A stretch of DNA of 15,742 bases from Gammaproteobacteria bacterium. Lineage in GTDB: Bacteria > Pseudomonadota > Gammaproteobacteria > Pseudomonadales > Porticoccaceae. Under the pieces are notes generated by a model that worked only from the letters and a program-made list of their open reading frames with translations, searched no databases and was not told where the DNA came from. Location of the stretch: positions 1-15,742 of the forward strand of contig QNFO01000005.1 in assembly GCA_003646355.1 (NCBI GenBank), given 5' to 3'. The position numbers were made by a program, and so were the translations under genes. Shown here in pieces: positions 1 to 7,212 of this stretch (positions are counted from its first letter, which is position 1; each line of letters begins with the position of its first letter).

Positions 1-1208
1 CCATCGTTTACCTGGCCACGAAAAATATAGGCTCTTCGCCCATAATAAATCACAATTAGCCGCTGTTCTTTCAACGCATTATCAGCAGGCACGACGCCGG
101 TATGGGCCTTCAAACCATTAATAATCAGGCTTTCAGATTTTTTGATAAAGGCAATGCCGAGACTGTTTTTAATAAAGTCAGCAGGGCTGTCGAGGGTTCG
201 CGCTTTTATATCGACGATTAAAGTAGCTGATTGTTTTTCGTTGTGCCCGCTAATAGAAAGCCCTTTGTCGTTAAATGCCCAGCCTTTGGGATAGTCAAAT
301 TGAAAGCGAAGTTTGTTGTGGTAAAAGCGCTCGGGCTGTTTTTCTTTTTGGACAGAACTCTTGCCCCAAACCAGTCCATTAGTGGCAACGCGAAAATTCC
401 CTTTGTCGAGGTTTGGCGTTATTTTTTTAGCGGCATTTACAGCATCTTTTGACGATGATGCTTTTAGCATCTCACGCAGCCGTTTGTCATTGCGTGGATG
501 AGAGGCAAACAAACCATGATAGGTTTGTGTTTTCTTGCCCGCATCAGCACTGCGTTTTTTCGTGTAGCGTTCGTGGGCTTTGAGCTGGCTAATAATCGCG
601 ATCATGGCATCGGCATCGTAGCCCGCGCGATTTAAAAATTTATTACCCATGGCATCGGCTTCCAGCTCCATCTCCCGCCCATAGCCCTTGACGGAGGCCG
701 CCCCCCACTGTGCTGTCGCTTCTCCGACATCGACGCTGCCCGTGAGTATGGCGAATACCCCCGCGACAACGTTGGAGCCAGTTTGGGCGAGTTTCTGGCT
801 GGCGGCATGTTCAGCCGTAATGTGGGCAACTTCATGGCCGAGCACCGCTGCCAGCTGGCTCTCTGAATTCATATAGCCCAATAGGCCTCGGTTGATATAC
901 ACATAGCCGCCCGGTGTGGCGAAGGCATTAATATCGGGGCTGTCGAGTACGGTAAAGATGTATTTGTCTGCGGGCTCGTCACTGTGGCGGGCAATATTTT
1001 GCCCGACTTTATTGACGTAATCAGTGATCTTTTTATCCGTCACAACGGGGATTTGTGCGGTAACTTCGTCATACATTTCCTGACCAATTTTGGCAGCCTT
1101 TTTATCAGACATCATCAGAGCCTGTTCGGCATTGGCGTGAAACGCGGTGAAGATTAATACACTGAGTAATGTGCTTTTTATGAGTGATTTTCCGAGTAGC
1201 GATGACAT
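1..1208 (-). CDS. Secreted M48-family zinc metalloprotease (3' end cut by window edge)
   Basis: An open frame runs from an ATG at 1208 through the left edge with no stop, giving 402 visible residues. Residues 1-27 form a Sec signal peptide ending in HANA, so the enzyme should act in the periplasm. The zinc motif HEVAH is at residues 125-129 (ligands His125 and His129, catalytic Glu126). The third ligand is probably Glu181 in ELEAD (181-185). This pattern is diagnostic of M48 (Ste24/BepA/LoiP-like) peptidases. After the protease domain, a region from about residue 299 (FQFDYPKGW) looks like a separate beta-rich C-terminal domain found in some secreted M48 proteins. The gene starts 4 bp after the stop of the upstream lipoprotein, so it is likely co-transcribed; its ribosome site is weak, suggesting coupling. 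A role in quality control or processing of the envelope proteins of this operon is inference. It has no predicted membrane helices like HtpX. Confidence 0.93.
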   Translation of the reverse strand, partial: MSSLLGKSLIKSTLLSVLIFTAFHANAEQALMMSDKKAAKIGQEMYDEVTAQIPVVTDKKITDYVNKVGQNIARHSDEPADKYIFTVLDSPDINAFATPGGYVYINRGLLGYMNSESQLAAVLGHEVAHITAEHAASQKLAQTGSNVVAGVFAILTGSVDVGEATAQWGAASVKGYGREMELEADAMGNKFLNRAGYDADAMIAIISQLKAHERYTKKRSADAGKKTQTYHGLFASHPRNDKRLREMLKASSSKDAVNAAKKITPNLDKGNFRVATNGLVWGKSSVQKEKQPERFYHNKLRFQFDYPKGWAFNDKGLSISGHNEKQSATLIVDIKARTLDSPADFIKNSLGIAFIKKSESLIINGLKAHTGVVPADNALKEQRLIVIYYGRRAYIFRGQVND

Positions 1209-1212
1209 TAAA

Positions 1213-1890
1213 TTAAGACGCTTCACCGGCTCTATTACCAATAAAAAAGGTGCGCAATTGCAGGCCGATACCGTCGCAGGCCTGATCCTGTACCTGGGCG
1301 ACGATGGGGATGGGCAGGATGATGGCGACCATATAGGATGACCCTCGGGCTTCTACTTTCACCCGGCCGCTTTCTTTGAGAGTCTGCAAATCCCAGATGA
1401 TGGCCTCGTAGGTGCCGGTTTTTTCCCAGGTGGCAAAGCCGAAACAGCCGCCGCCACCGGGGCCGACAGCACAACTCACCGAGCCGCCGCGGTCGGTTGT
1501 TTCGGTACTGCCATCAATCCATATCATGTAGTGCAGACCCTGCTCCTTGAAGCGTTGGGCAATCATCGGTTCATTGAGCATTTTGCTGAGACGTTTCAGG
1601 CCCAGCGGTGCGGTGCGCGGTTCAAACCAAGGGTAGAGTAAATCAACAAACTCTTTTTCAGGAAGGACTGAAATCTCTTTGTCGGCCTTTAACTTATCGC
1701 CAATGCAGTCGATAAAATCAGGTTCCGTTTCGTAGTCGGCATAGTGGCGTCGCCCCAGCACCACAACCCGTTCGCCGCTTTCAAGTGCGAGTGCCGTAGC
1801 GTTTTCCCGGTATTCGTCAACGGTGGTCGTCGTGCAGGCACTCAGGGCGAGGAGCAGTGTAAGCGTAGTGATGGCTGCCAGATGCTTCAT
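1213..1890 (-). CDS. Outer-membrane lipoprotein with four extra cysteines, unknown function
   Basis: 225 aa. A short signal peptide ends in the lipobox LSAC, so Cys19 should be lipidated; Thr at +2 predicts sorting to the outer membrane. The segment at about 40-130 alternates strand- and helix-like stretches (RVVVLG at 41-46, YMIWIDG at 121-127) in a way that recalls the alpha/beta fold of CsgG/LpoB/TolB-N-type lipoproteins, but I cannot assign a family. Four further cysteines (62, 140, 149, 205) could make two disulfides; Cys140 and Cys149 bracket a glycine-rich loop (GPGGGG). The ATG at 1890 overlaps the upstream stop by 4 nt (ATGA), a sign of translational coupling. Its place between another lipoprotein and the M48 protease suggests a role in the same envelope assembly. 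Confidence 0.85.
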   Translation of the reverse strand: MKHLAAITTLTLLLALSACTTTTVDEYRENATALALESGERVVVLGRRHYADYETEPDFIDCIGDKLKADKEISVLPEKEFVDLLYPWFEPRTAPLGLKRLSKMLNEPMIAQRFKEQGLHYMIWIDGSTETTDRGGSVSCAVGPGGGGCFGFATWEKTGTYEAIIWDLQTLKESGRVKVEARGSSYMVAIILPIPIVAQVQDQACDGIGLQLRTFFIGNRAGEAS

Positions 1891-2516
1891 AAACTGGCGC
1901 TATCCTTAGCGTCAGCCGGGCTTGTCTGGCGATGCCGCAGCCATTGCTGTATTTCTGGCACCCGCGCAAAGCCGGGAATAAAGCGGGCGCCGGCATCGCG
2001 CATAGCGACCATTGAGGCCTGCTGTAAGGCATCGGTATCCGATTTTAGAAAGCGGGTCGGGGTTTTTCCGTAGGCGGTCATAATCCAGTCGGCGACAGGT
2101 TCGCCGGTGGCTTCAAAAACCTGCAAATTATATTTTATCCACACCTCAAATACTTTTAGCTGCGATTCGTTGGGCATGGAAATTTGCACATCTTCAACAC
2201 TGGGCACCAATATCAAATCGGCTTCAGGGTTAGTTGGCATCTCAGTGGTGGTCGAGCTGTATTGAAACAAGCTGTCGGCGAGCCCGGTGAATAATTCGAC
2301 CTGAATCTGACCGACAGAAATACTCACCTCCGGCCCCTCTGTACTTTCAAAGCTGTGGCTGGCAAAAGCCTCGTCAAAAACAACGATGGTGCGCAGTGGT
2401 AACTTGTGGGTAAGCGCCGGTGGGAAGTTGCCCTCGACCTCTACCCGGGTAGCGCAGGCACTGACGAGCAGGCTTGCTAGCACAAGGGCGCAGGCGATTA
2501 AATTCCGGGTATGCAT
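1887..2516 (-). CDS. Outer-membrane lipoprotein, unknown function
   Basis: 209 aa. The signal peptide ends in the lipobox VSAC, placing the lipid on Cys21; Ala at +2 predicts the outer membrane. The mature part has a strand-rich pattern (RTIVVFDEA at 42-50, ADLILVPSVEDV at 99-110, then long strands to about 148) followed by a helix near 163-175, which resembles small alpha/beta lipoproteins such as LpoB/CsgG relatives. This is a fold impression, not a family assignment. It starts 32 bp after the second VWA gene and overlaps the next lipoprotein gene by 4 nt, so the two lipoproteins are probably made in matched amounts. An upstream ATG about 17 nt away is out of frame, so the ATG at 2516 is preferred, although its ribosome site is weak. 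Confidence 0.85.
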   Translation of the reverse strand: MHTRNLIACALVLASLLVSACATRVEVEGNFPPALTHKLPLRTIVVFDEAFASHSFESTEGPEVSISVGQIQVELFTGLADSLFQYSSTTTEMPTNPEADLILVPSVEDVQISMPNESQLKVFEVWIKYNLQVFEATGEPVADWIMTAYGKTPTRFLKSDTDALQQASMVAMRDAGARFIPGFARVPEIQQWLRHRQTSPADAKDSASL

Positions 2517-2548
2517 TGCGGCTTTGTGTTCATTTTTGTTAAAGGCAT

Positions 2549-3547
2549 TTATCGTGTCTCACTAAGGCTGTTTAAGCCGACAAAGGTTCCGCCATTGCGG
2601 TAGCTTAGCTCACGCATTAGTGCCGCGAAACGGCTCGCCGTCTCCATCCTGCCACCGGGGGCTAGAAAGTGCACGGGAAAGCCAATGGTATGAATGCGCA
2701 CCCGCTGTTTTTTACGGCCGCGTTGGCGATTACTTTGATCGACCGCCTTAAGTACTCGGTGAATAGAGCCACCCGTAAAATCATCGCCAAAAACATAGAG
2801 GCTGATTTTTTTATCCGAGGCGTAAAAAGCCTGTATTGCCCGCTGAATTCCCTCCACCGGGCTGGAATTACTAAAGGGTGTCCAGTGAGCCATTTGATTA
2901 ATAATCGCTCTGCGTCGCCCCGGCGTGTCGGGTAGCCACTTGCCACGATAGCTGGGAAACATGTAGTCCCCCATATCGTTCATCACCTGAATACCTTTCA
3001 CCGTAGGGTGAATATCAAGAATATTAATGAGCTCTTCGCGCACTTTTGGCCAGGCGAAATCGACCATACTGCCCGATGTATCGATAATAAAAACCAGATA
3101 TTCGCTGTCGACGGGAATACCGCCAATTAACTGGTTGGTGTTGGGGCTACCCAGCTTTTGCAGGCGTTGCATTTCTTCGGTGAGTATTTGCTGGGCGAGA
3201 ATGAGTTCATCCCGCTCCGTGGTATCGGCCTGTGAAATAGACTGTAACTGTCGGTTAACACTGGCCAGCTGCTCTCGCAGGCGCGCGATACTTTTCTCTA
3301 GCTCCGATAGCTGCTCCTGCTTGCTGGTCAGTGTCTTGGTCATGATCTGAGTCTCGCCACGCAGGCTAAACAGTTGTTCCTGCAGAATCGTGACACTTTG
3401 ATTTTGCGTCGTCTGGCTGTCATCCGGCGAGGTGAATTCAACGGTTTTCGCAATTAATAGCAGTAGAACAATGGCGCCAAAGCCACAGCTAATGACATCA
3501 AGAAATGAGATGCTGATTTCGACAGTTTGGCGGCGGGCTCGTTTCAT
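2549..3547 (-). CDS. Membrane-anchored VWA-domain protein (second paralogue), candidate motor B subunit
   Basis: 332 aa. A basic N-terminus (KRARR) leads into one hydrophobic helix at about 11-33 with SFLD (14-17) and CGFGA (21-25), nearly the same as in the paralogue just upstream. A likely coiled coil spans about 48-132. The VWA domain covers about 148-330: the first metal-binding (MIDAS) motif DTSGS is intact at 156-160, and an acidic pair is at Asp255/Asp256. The GGT motif that normally supplies the MIDAS threonine is not present; the matching region reads NSSPVEG, so metal binding may be altered. The single helix with the domain outside matches ExbD/TolR/MotB topology, with Asp17 where those proteins bind the ion. 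It starts 19 bp after the first VWA gene with a strong ribosome site (AAGGAAG). Topology and motor role are inference; the VWA call is firm. Confidence 0.92.
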   Translation of the reverse strand: MKRARRQTVEISISFLDVISCGFGAIVLLLLIAKTVEFTSPDDSQTTQNQSVTILQEQLFSLRGETQIMTKTLTSKQEQLSELEKSIARLREQLASVNRQLQSISQADTTERDELILAQQILTEEMQRLQKLGSPNTNQLIGGIPVDSEYLVFIIDTSGSMVDFAWPKVREELINILDIHPTVKGIQVMNDMGDYMFPSYRGKWLPDTPGRRRAIINQMAHWTPFSNSSPVEGIQRAIQAFYASDKKISLYVFGDDFTGGSIHRVLKAVDQSNRQRGRKKQRVRIHTIGFPVHFLAPGGRMETASRFAALMRELSYRNGGTFVGLNSLSETR

Positions 3548-3566
3548 CGTTTCTTCCTTCCCCAGC

Positions 3567-4640
3567 CTAGGGCCAGTCTCGCGAGGGACTTAAAAAAGCG
3601 CCTCTACTGACCAGGCCAAGTTTCCAGAACAGTGCGGCGGCCTCGGGGTCGCCTTCCATGGGGAATAAAATAACATTCACCGGCACACCTTTGGGCAGAG
3701 TATTAATCGCGCTTGCGAAAAGTTCGGCGCGGGCCTTCCCTGAAACAGTTGATCTACTGGGTTTACTTTTGCCCTGTGTGGGCAGGCCGTCGGTAATGAG
3801 GAAAATATTATCCGGGCGCTGGGTGAATTCATTGGCCACGGCAAAAGCATTAATTAAACTGGTGCCGCCGGCGGGCAGGGTCTTTTTCAGCTCGGTGATA
3901 GCGGCGTCTACGGTGATATTGTCAGCGGCATCTTGCCATTGCAGATGGCTATTACTCAGCGCCGGTGTCACCTGGGTGTTAAAGGTGTAAAGCTGGTACT
4001 GGCTGCGTGGCGGCAGTTGGGCGACCAGCCACTCGACGGTGCGTAAAGCACGCTGCCATTTTGCGGATTGTCGCTTAACGGCGTCGCCCATATTGCGGCG
4101 GCGCACGACATCAATAATCGTTTCAGCCAACATACTGGCCGAGGCGTCGACCAGTATTAGTACGCGGTTGCCGCCCAGTTTTAGCCCGGTCAAATACTGC
4201 CTGTCACCGTCGCCGATAAACTGGCGTACATCCTCACTGGCACCGGCGTCCTGTAATTCGGCGGTTTGCTGCTCCAGTGTTTCGACCTGCTTACGCAACA
4301 GGGCGATTTGTTGCTCGGGGTCACTTTGGGTGCTGAGTTCGCGTCGGCTTTGTTTGACATCGTCCAGCACCCGGTCTGATAAACCCTGGGTTTCAACCAA
4401 CTTTCCTTCTACCTCGTTGAGGCTGTTACGCAGCAGAGTGTGTTGTCGTTCACCGTCGGTAATATCTGCCTGTAATTGCGCGGCCTCCCACTGCGTGCCC
4501 TCGTCGCTTTCACTAGCAGAGACAGTGGTAGGGTCGTGTTTAAGAATAAGAAAAAGTAACGTCACCGCACCAAAACCACAGGCCATAATATCCAGAAAGG
4601 ACAGGCTAAAGGTGTTGAGCTGGCGGCGTTTACGAGACAT
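3567..4640 (-). CDS. Membrane-anchored VWA-domain protein (first paralogue), candidate motor B subunit
   Basis: 357 aa. After a basic start (SRKRR), one hydrophobic helix at about 11-34 contains SFLD (14-17) and CGFGA (21-25). A long charged, heptad-like region at about 50-135 should form a coiled coil. The VWA domain (about 157-357) has a complete MIDAS set: DASAS at 165-169, Thr260 in GGTS, and Asp284 in ITDG, so it should bind a divalent metal and possibly a protein ligand. The helix, with its single acidic residue Asp17, resembles the ion-binding helix of ExbD/TolR/MotB, and a TolQ/ExbB-like gene lies two genes upstream. The ATG overlaps the stop of the actin-like gene by 1 nt (TAATG), implying coupling. 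The protein ends soon after the VWA fold, with no OmpA-like peptidoglycan-binding domain as in MotB. Confidence 0.93.
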   Translation of the reverse strand: MSRKRRQLNTFSLSFLDIMACGFGAVTLLFLILKHDPTTVSASESDEGTQWEAAQLQADITDGERQHTLLRNSLNEVEGKLVETQGLSDRVLDDVKQSRRELSTQSDPEQQIALLRKQVETLEQQTAELQDAGASEDVRQFIGDGDRQYLTGLKLGGNRVLILVDASASMLAETIIDVVRRRNMGDAVKRQSAKWQRALRTVEWLVAQLPPRSQYQLYTFNTQVTPALSNSHLQWQDAADNITVDAAITELKKTLPAGGTSLINAFAVANEFTQRPDNIFLITDGLPTQGKSKPSRSTVSGKARAELFASAINTLPKGVPVNVILFPMEGDPEAAALFWKLGLVSRGAFLSPSRDWP

Positions 4641-5977
4641 TAAGTCGCTTCAATCAGCGTCAGAGATTGATCGGCGATAATAATGACATCGCCGATTTGT
4701 AAGTTATGCCAATCGCCATCACAGGTGATAGTTTTTGAGTGATCGCTTTGCTCTAAGACGACACGCCCATCGTTGTTACTAATTTCTGCGACGGGCTGTC
4801 CTGTCACATTGTTAGCGGTGTCCTCTTTATTTAACGGTGTGCCATCACTGAGTAGTACTAAACCCTGAGTCAGTGCGTAGGCGCGATGGCCCTGGAGTAG
4901 ATGGGTGGCAGTCGCTTGTTGTGGGGCTGTTCCAGAAGAACGCTGCTTTGTAGCAAGCGACGATAAAGCGGGCAGGGCAGTGATAAAACTTAATTGCGCA
5001 TCCCCACTTTTTTTATCGACAGCGGCGGCGATGCTATCACCCTGAGCCAGGCAGGCGGCAATAGTGGCATCGGCGGCGAGAGTGACAATATTGTCGTGCC
5101 CGGCGGCTTCAAGGCTATCGAGTACGCCGGGCAAGCTGGCGAGGCGGTGACTGAGTAAGAGACTATCGTAAGGTGTACTGGCGAGCGCTTCGACCAGCCG
5201 TTGCCAGCGCCGTTGGTTAGCGGCGATAAATTCACTGCGCTGTATGCGCAGGCGAAAATTCCCCTGGGGGGCACTGAGTTCAGTTTCGATTTCTGTTTCA
5301 GTGTTGAGCTGCGCAATCCAGCCGGGCAAGCGGTCGTGTAATTGCTGTTCACCGGCGGCAGTGTGCAGGGGGTCGTAACGGTATTCGCGAATAAAACGGT
5401 CGGCAATAAACTGCGCCCAGGTATCGTGAATTGCCTTTAAAGGAATGTCCGGATATTGACTGGCAGTTTGTCGCTGCACCCGCTCGGCGCTGTTTAATTC
5501 GCTTAATACTGTGGTGTGCAACTGAATGTCGGCGTGCAGTAGTTTGCCCTTTAGCCCCGAGAGGCTGGCAGCAGCAACGGCGGCATCGACCAGACCAGCA
5601 GCATTAAAGGGCGAGGCTTTTACTAGCCCGAGCAATATGCCTAAGTGCTCCGCCGTGGTATTGCTGGGCATGGCAAAAATCATTTGCTGGGGTTGCCCGG
5701 CATCGGCATAAAGTTGCTGTAATTGAGCATAGGCCAGGTCAGCGTGATGGCGGGCGTGCTGATTGCTAATGCTCAGTGGTGACAGACTGAGCTGATACCA
5801 ATATTGGTTGAAACTTTGCTGGGGCTGCAGCCAGGCTTGCTGCAGTGCTTGCTGGCCGGTGATAACCCCCTGGTTTTGTAGCAAGGCATAACCGGGGCTG
5901 ATGGGCGAAGTCTCAGCACGACCGGGAGCATGGCAAAGAATACCGCTGTCGTTTAACTCAATAATCGCTGTGCTCAA
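4640..5977 (-). CDS. Degenerate actin/Hsp70-like (ASKHA fold) cytoplasmic protein with FHA-like tail
   Basis: 445 aa, no signal peptide or membrane helix, so probably cytoplasmic. The order of elements matches an Hsp70/actin-like fold: an N-terminal strand-turn (AIIELNDSG, 4-12) in the phosphate-1 position, FAMPSNTTAEHLGILLG (101-117), a connecting helix rich in alanine (GLVDAAVAAAS, 128-138), a phosphate-2-like strand with Asp150, and an adenosine-region-like segment (LLLSHRLASLPGV, 273-285). The usual glycine-rich phosphate loops are weak, and the first Asp seems replaced by Glu7, so ATP hydrolysis is doubtful. The tail (about 395-443, with QIGDVIII) resembles an FHA-type phosphopeptide-binding domain, weakly. 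The start is TTG at 5977, chosen because AAGGGAG lies 6 nt upstream and no ATG is near. It sits between the TolQ/ExbB-like and VWA genes, suggesting it contacts the cytoplasmic face of that complex. Confidence 0.75.
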   Translation of the reverse strand: MSTAIIELNDSGILCHAPGRAETSPISPGYALLQNQGVITGQQALQQAWLQPQQSFNQYWYQLSLSPLSISNQHARHHADLAYAQLQQLYADAGQPQQMIFAMPSNTTAEHLGILLGLVKASPFNAAGLVDAAVAAASLSGLKGKLLHADIQLHTTVLSELNSAERVQRQTASQYPDIPLKAIHDTWAQFIADRFIREYRYDPLHTAAGEQQLHDRLPGWIAQLNTETEIETELSAPQGNFRLRIQRSEFIAANQRRWQRLVEALASTPYDSLLLSHRLASLPGVLDSLEAAGHDNIVTLAADATIAACLAQGDSIAAAVDKKSGDAQLSFITALPALSSLATKQRSSGTAPQQATATHLLQGHRAYALTQGLVLLSDGTPLNKEDTANNVTGQPVAEISNNDGRVVLEQSDHSKTITCDGDWHNLQIGDVIIIADQSLTLIEAT

Positions 5978-5983
5978 ATTTTA

Positions 5984-5990
5984 CTCCCTT
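5984..5990 (-). promoter_or_regulatory. Shine-Dalgarno site that fixes a TTG start
   Basis: On the minus strand AAGGGAG is followed by 6 nt and then TTG at 5977. The match to the anti-SD and the spacing are close to ideal, which supports TTG as the true start of the actin-like gene. Confidence 0.7.
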
Positions 5991-6018
5991 GTCGCTGGCT
6001 GGCGTGTTTAAGCATCGG

Positions 6019-6837
6019 CTAATCGGTTTTTAAATGACGTAGTAAATTTTGGTCACAGTAATTATGAATATCCAGTACCTGTCGCTCCTGTAATAACTGC
6101 AATTGGTGCATGCAAAACATTACGACGATGCTGATAACCAGCGCGATAAAGGTTGAATTAAAGGCGACGCCCAAGCTGGAAGTGACGCCAACAATATCGC
6201 CCTGCACGGCTCGGTGGGCCTGACTGAGGGCCTCGCCGATGCCGCGTACCGTGCCGATAAAACCAATCGAGGGAATTGCCCAGGCGATGTAGCGCACCAT
6301 CGATAGCTCGGAGTCGAGGCGGTCGGATTCTCCATCGCAGACATCGCTAATAGCGCTCGATACATCCTGAATATTGCGGGTTGCACCAAAGCGTTGCAGA
6401 CCGGCGAGTAGTGCGCGGGCCAGTAAAAACCCGCGCTGTTGTTCGGGCAGGGCCTCCAGGGGGCGAGATAATTGCCGGGCATCTTCGGGGAGCACTCGAT
6501 TACCCTCGCCAATTTGCAGCAGGGGTTGTTGCAGTAATTGCCGTTCACCTAGAGCGCGCCGGGCTTTAAAACCCATAATGGCCGTCGACCAAATCAGCAG
6601 AATAAAACAGGTTTCCTGCTCGTAATCTTTAACCACGGTGTAAAAGGAACGCTCAGCAACGGTGACTTCGCCAGCGGCTTCGCGGGCCAGTTGCTCTTCC
6701 ATAATGGCCGCCGCACTGGGGCGAATCAGTGTTAGATAAATAGTGTGTACGACAATGACCGCCGCGAGCAGGGCGAATACCTGATAGAGAAATTCGCTGG
6801 AGAGCTGGCTGTTAATATTTTTACTGTTTGTGCTCAT
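6019..6837 (-). CDS. MotA/TolQ/ExbB-family proton-channel subunit
   Basis: 272 aa inner-membrane protein with four likely helices: about 17-38, 76-92, 183-205 and 219-243. The last two carry the family signature: AIPSIGFIGTVRGIGEAL (187-204), the counterpart of the TolQ/ExbB GLLGTVWG segment, and VAFNSTFIALVISI (224-237), the counterpart of the ALxTTAxGLxVAIP segment. Thr197 and Thr229 sit where TolQ and ExbB keep pore-lining threonines. The extra N-terminal helix and the periplasmic loop at about 39-75 resemble ExbB/TolQ rather than MotA. In this family five A subunits surround two copies of a one-helix partner. No ordinary exbD/tolR gene is adjacent; instead two VWA proteins with a one-helix N-terminus follow. 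It likely couples an ion gradient to movement of those partners. It starts 43 bp after the small secreted protein gene. Confidence 0.92.
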   Translation of the reverse strand: MSTNSKNINSQLSSEFLYQVFALLAAVIVVHTIYLTLIRPSAAAIMEEQLAREAAGEVTVAERSFYTVVKDYEQETCFILLIWSTAIMGFKARRALGERQLLQQPLLQIGEGNRVLPEDARQLSRPLEALPEQQRGFLLARALLAGLQRFGATRNIQDVSSAISDVCDGESDRLDSELSMVRYIAWAIPSIGFIGTVRGIGEALSQAHRAVQGDIVGVTSSLGVAFNSTFIALVISIVVMFCMHQLQLLQERQVLDIHNYCDQNLLRHLKTD

Positions 6838-6880
6838 GTTATATCCAATGAGATTTTAGAAATAATTAAAGTAACGAGGA

Positions 6881-7186
6881 TTAAATGTCGACCGGGAAAG
6901 GCACTGAGTAATCCTCTGATATTTCTTCGCTGGGCTTAAAGCGAGATGCGCGTTGTGCTTTTTTTATCGACTGTTGTTTCAGCGAGGCGTTGTTTGTCGG
7001 CTGGCTTTCTTGAGTATTCTCTTCAACCTTCGCGCTAGTATTTGAGCTTATTTCTTCCGGTGTTTTATCTTCGTCCGCTGCTAGCGAATGTATTGACGCC
7101 ACACAGGTGAACACTAGAGCCAATTTAATGATGGCCGCTGGTGAGTTTTTAATAAAATAGTGAGACTTTATTTTGGTGCATGTCAT
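6881..7186 (-). CDS. Small secreted protein of unknown function
   Basis: 101 aa. Residues about 1-37 look like a Sec signal peptide (hydrophobic core IIKLALVFTCVAS, cleavage near SLAA), leaving a mature peptide of about 64 residues that is hydrophilic, rich in Glu, Ser, Asn and Gln, and probably disordered. The C-terminus differs from the rest: FKPSEEISEDYSVPFPVDI (residues 83-101) is less repetitive and looks like a short linear binding motif. No known domain is recognised. It lies between the PEGA/FGE gene (26 bp upstream) and the TolQ/ExbB-like gene (43 bp downstream). A role as a periplasmic adaptor or peptide ligand for one of its neighbours is a guess. The coding call rests on the signal peptide, frame length and operon position. 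Confidence 0.78.
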   Translation of the reverse strand: MTCTKIKSHYFIKNSPAAIIKLALVFTCVASIHSLAADEDKTPEEISSNTSAKVEENTQESQPTNNASLKQQSIKKAQRASRFKPSEEISEDYSVPFPVDI

Positions 7187-7212
7187 TTTATTATTTGCAT
7201 CCAGGGTTCACC

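Noticed and set aside
2549..4640. MoxR-VWA chaperone pair
   Set aside because: No AAA+ ATPase gene is present, and these VWA proteins start with a motor-like helix rather than standing beside a MoxR gene.
4039..4680. 213-residue plus-strand ORF
   Set aside because: It lies entirely opposite the first VWA gene and the end of the actin-like gene, its translation is Ser/Arg/Cys-rich with no domain, and the minus-strand proteins are clearly real.
2549..6837. Zorya-type antiphage system (ZorA/ZorB)
   Set aside because: There is a MotA/TolQ-like and a MotB-like candidate, but no long ZorA cytoplasmic tail, no OmpA-like ZorB domain and no helicase or nuclease gene.
6019..6837. Standard Tol-Pal or Ton (ExbB/ExbD) locus
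   Set aside because: The channel gene lacks tolR/exbD, tolA, tolB and pal neighbours, and the following genes encode actin-like and VWA proteins.
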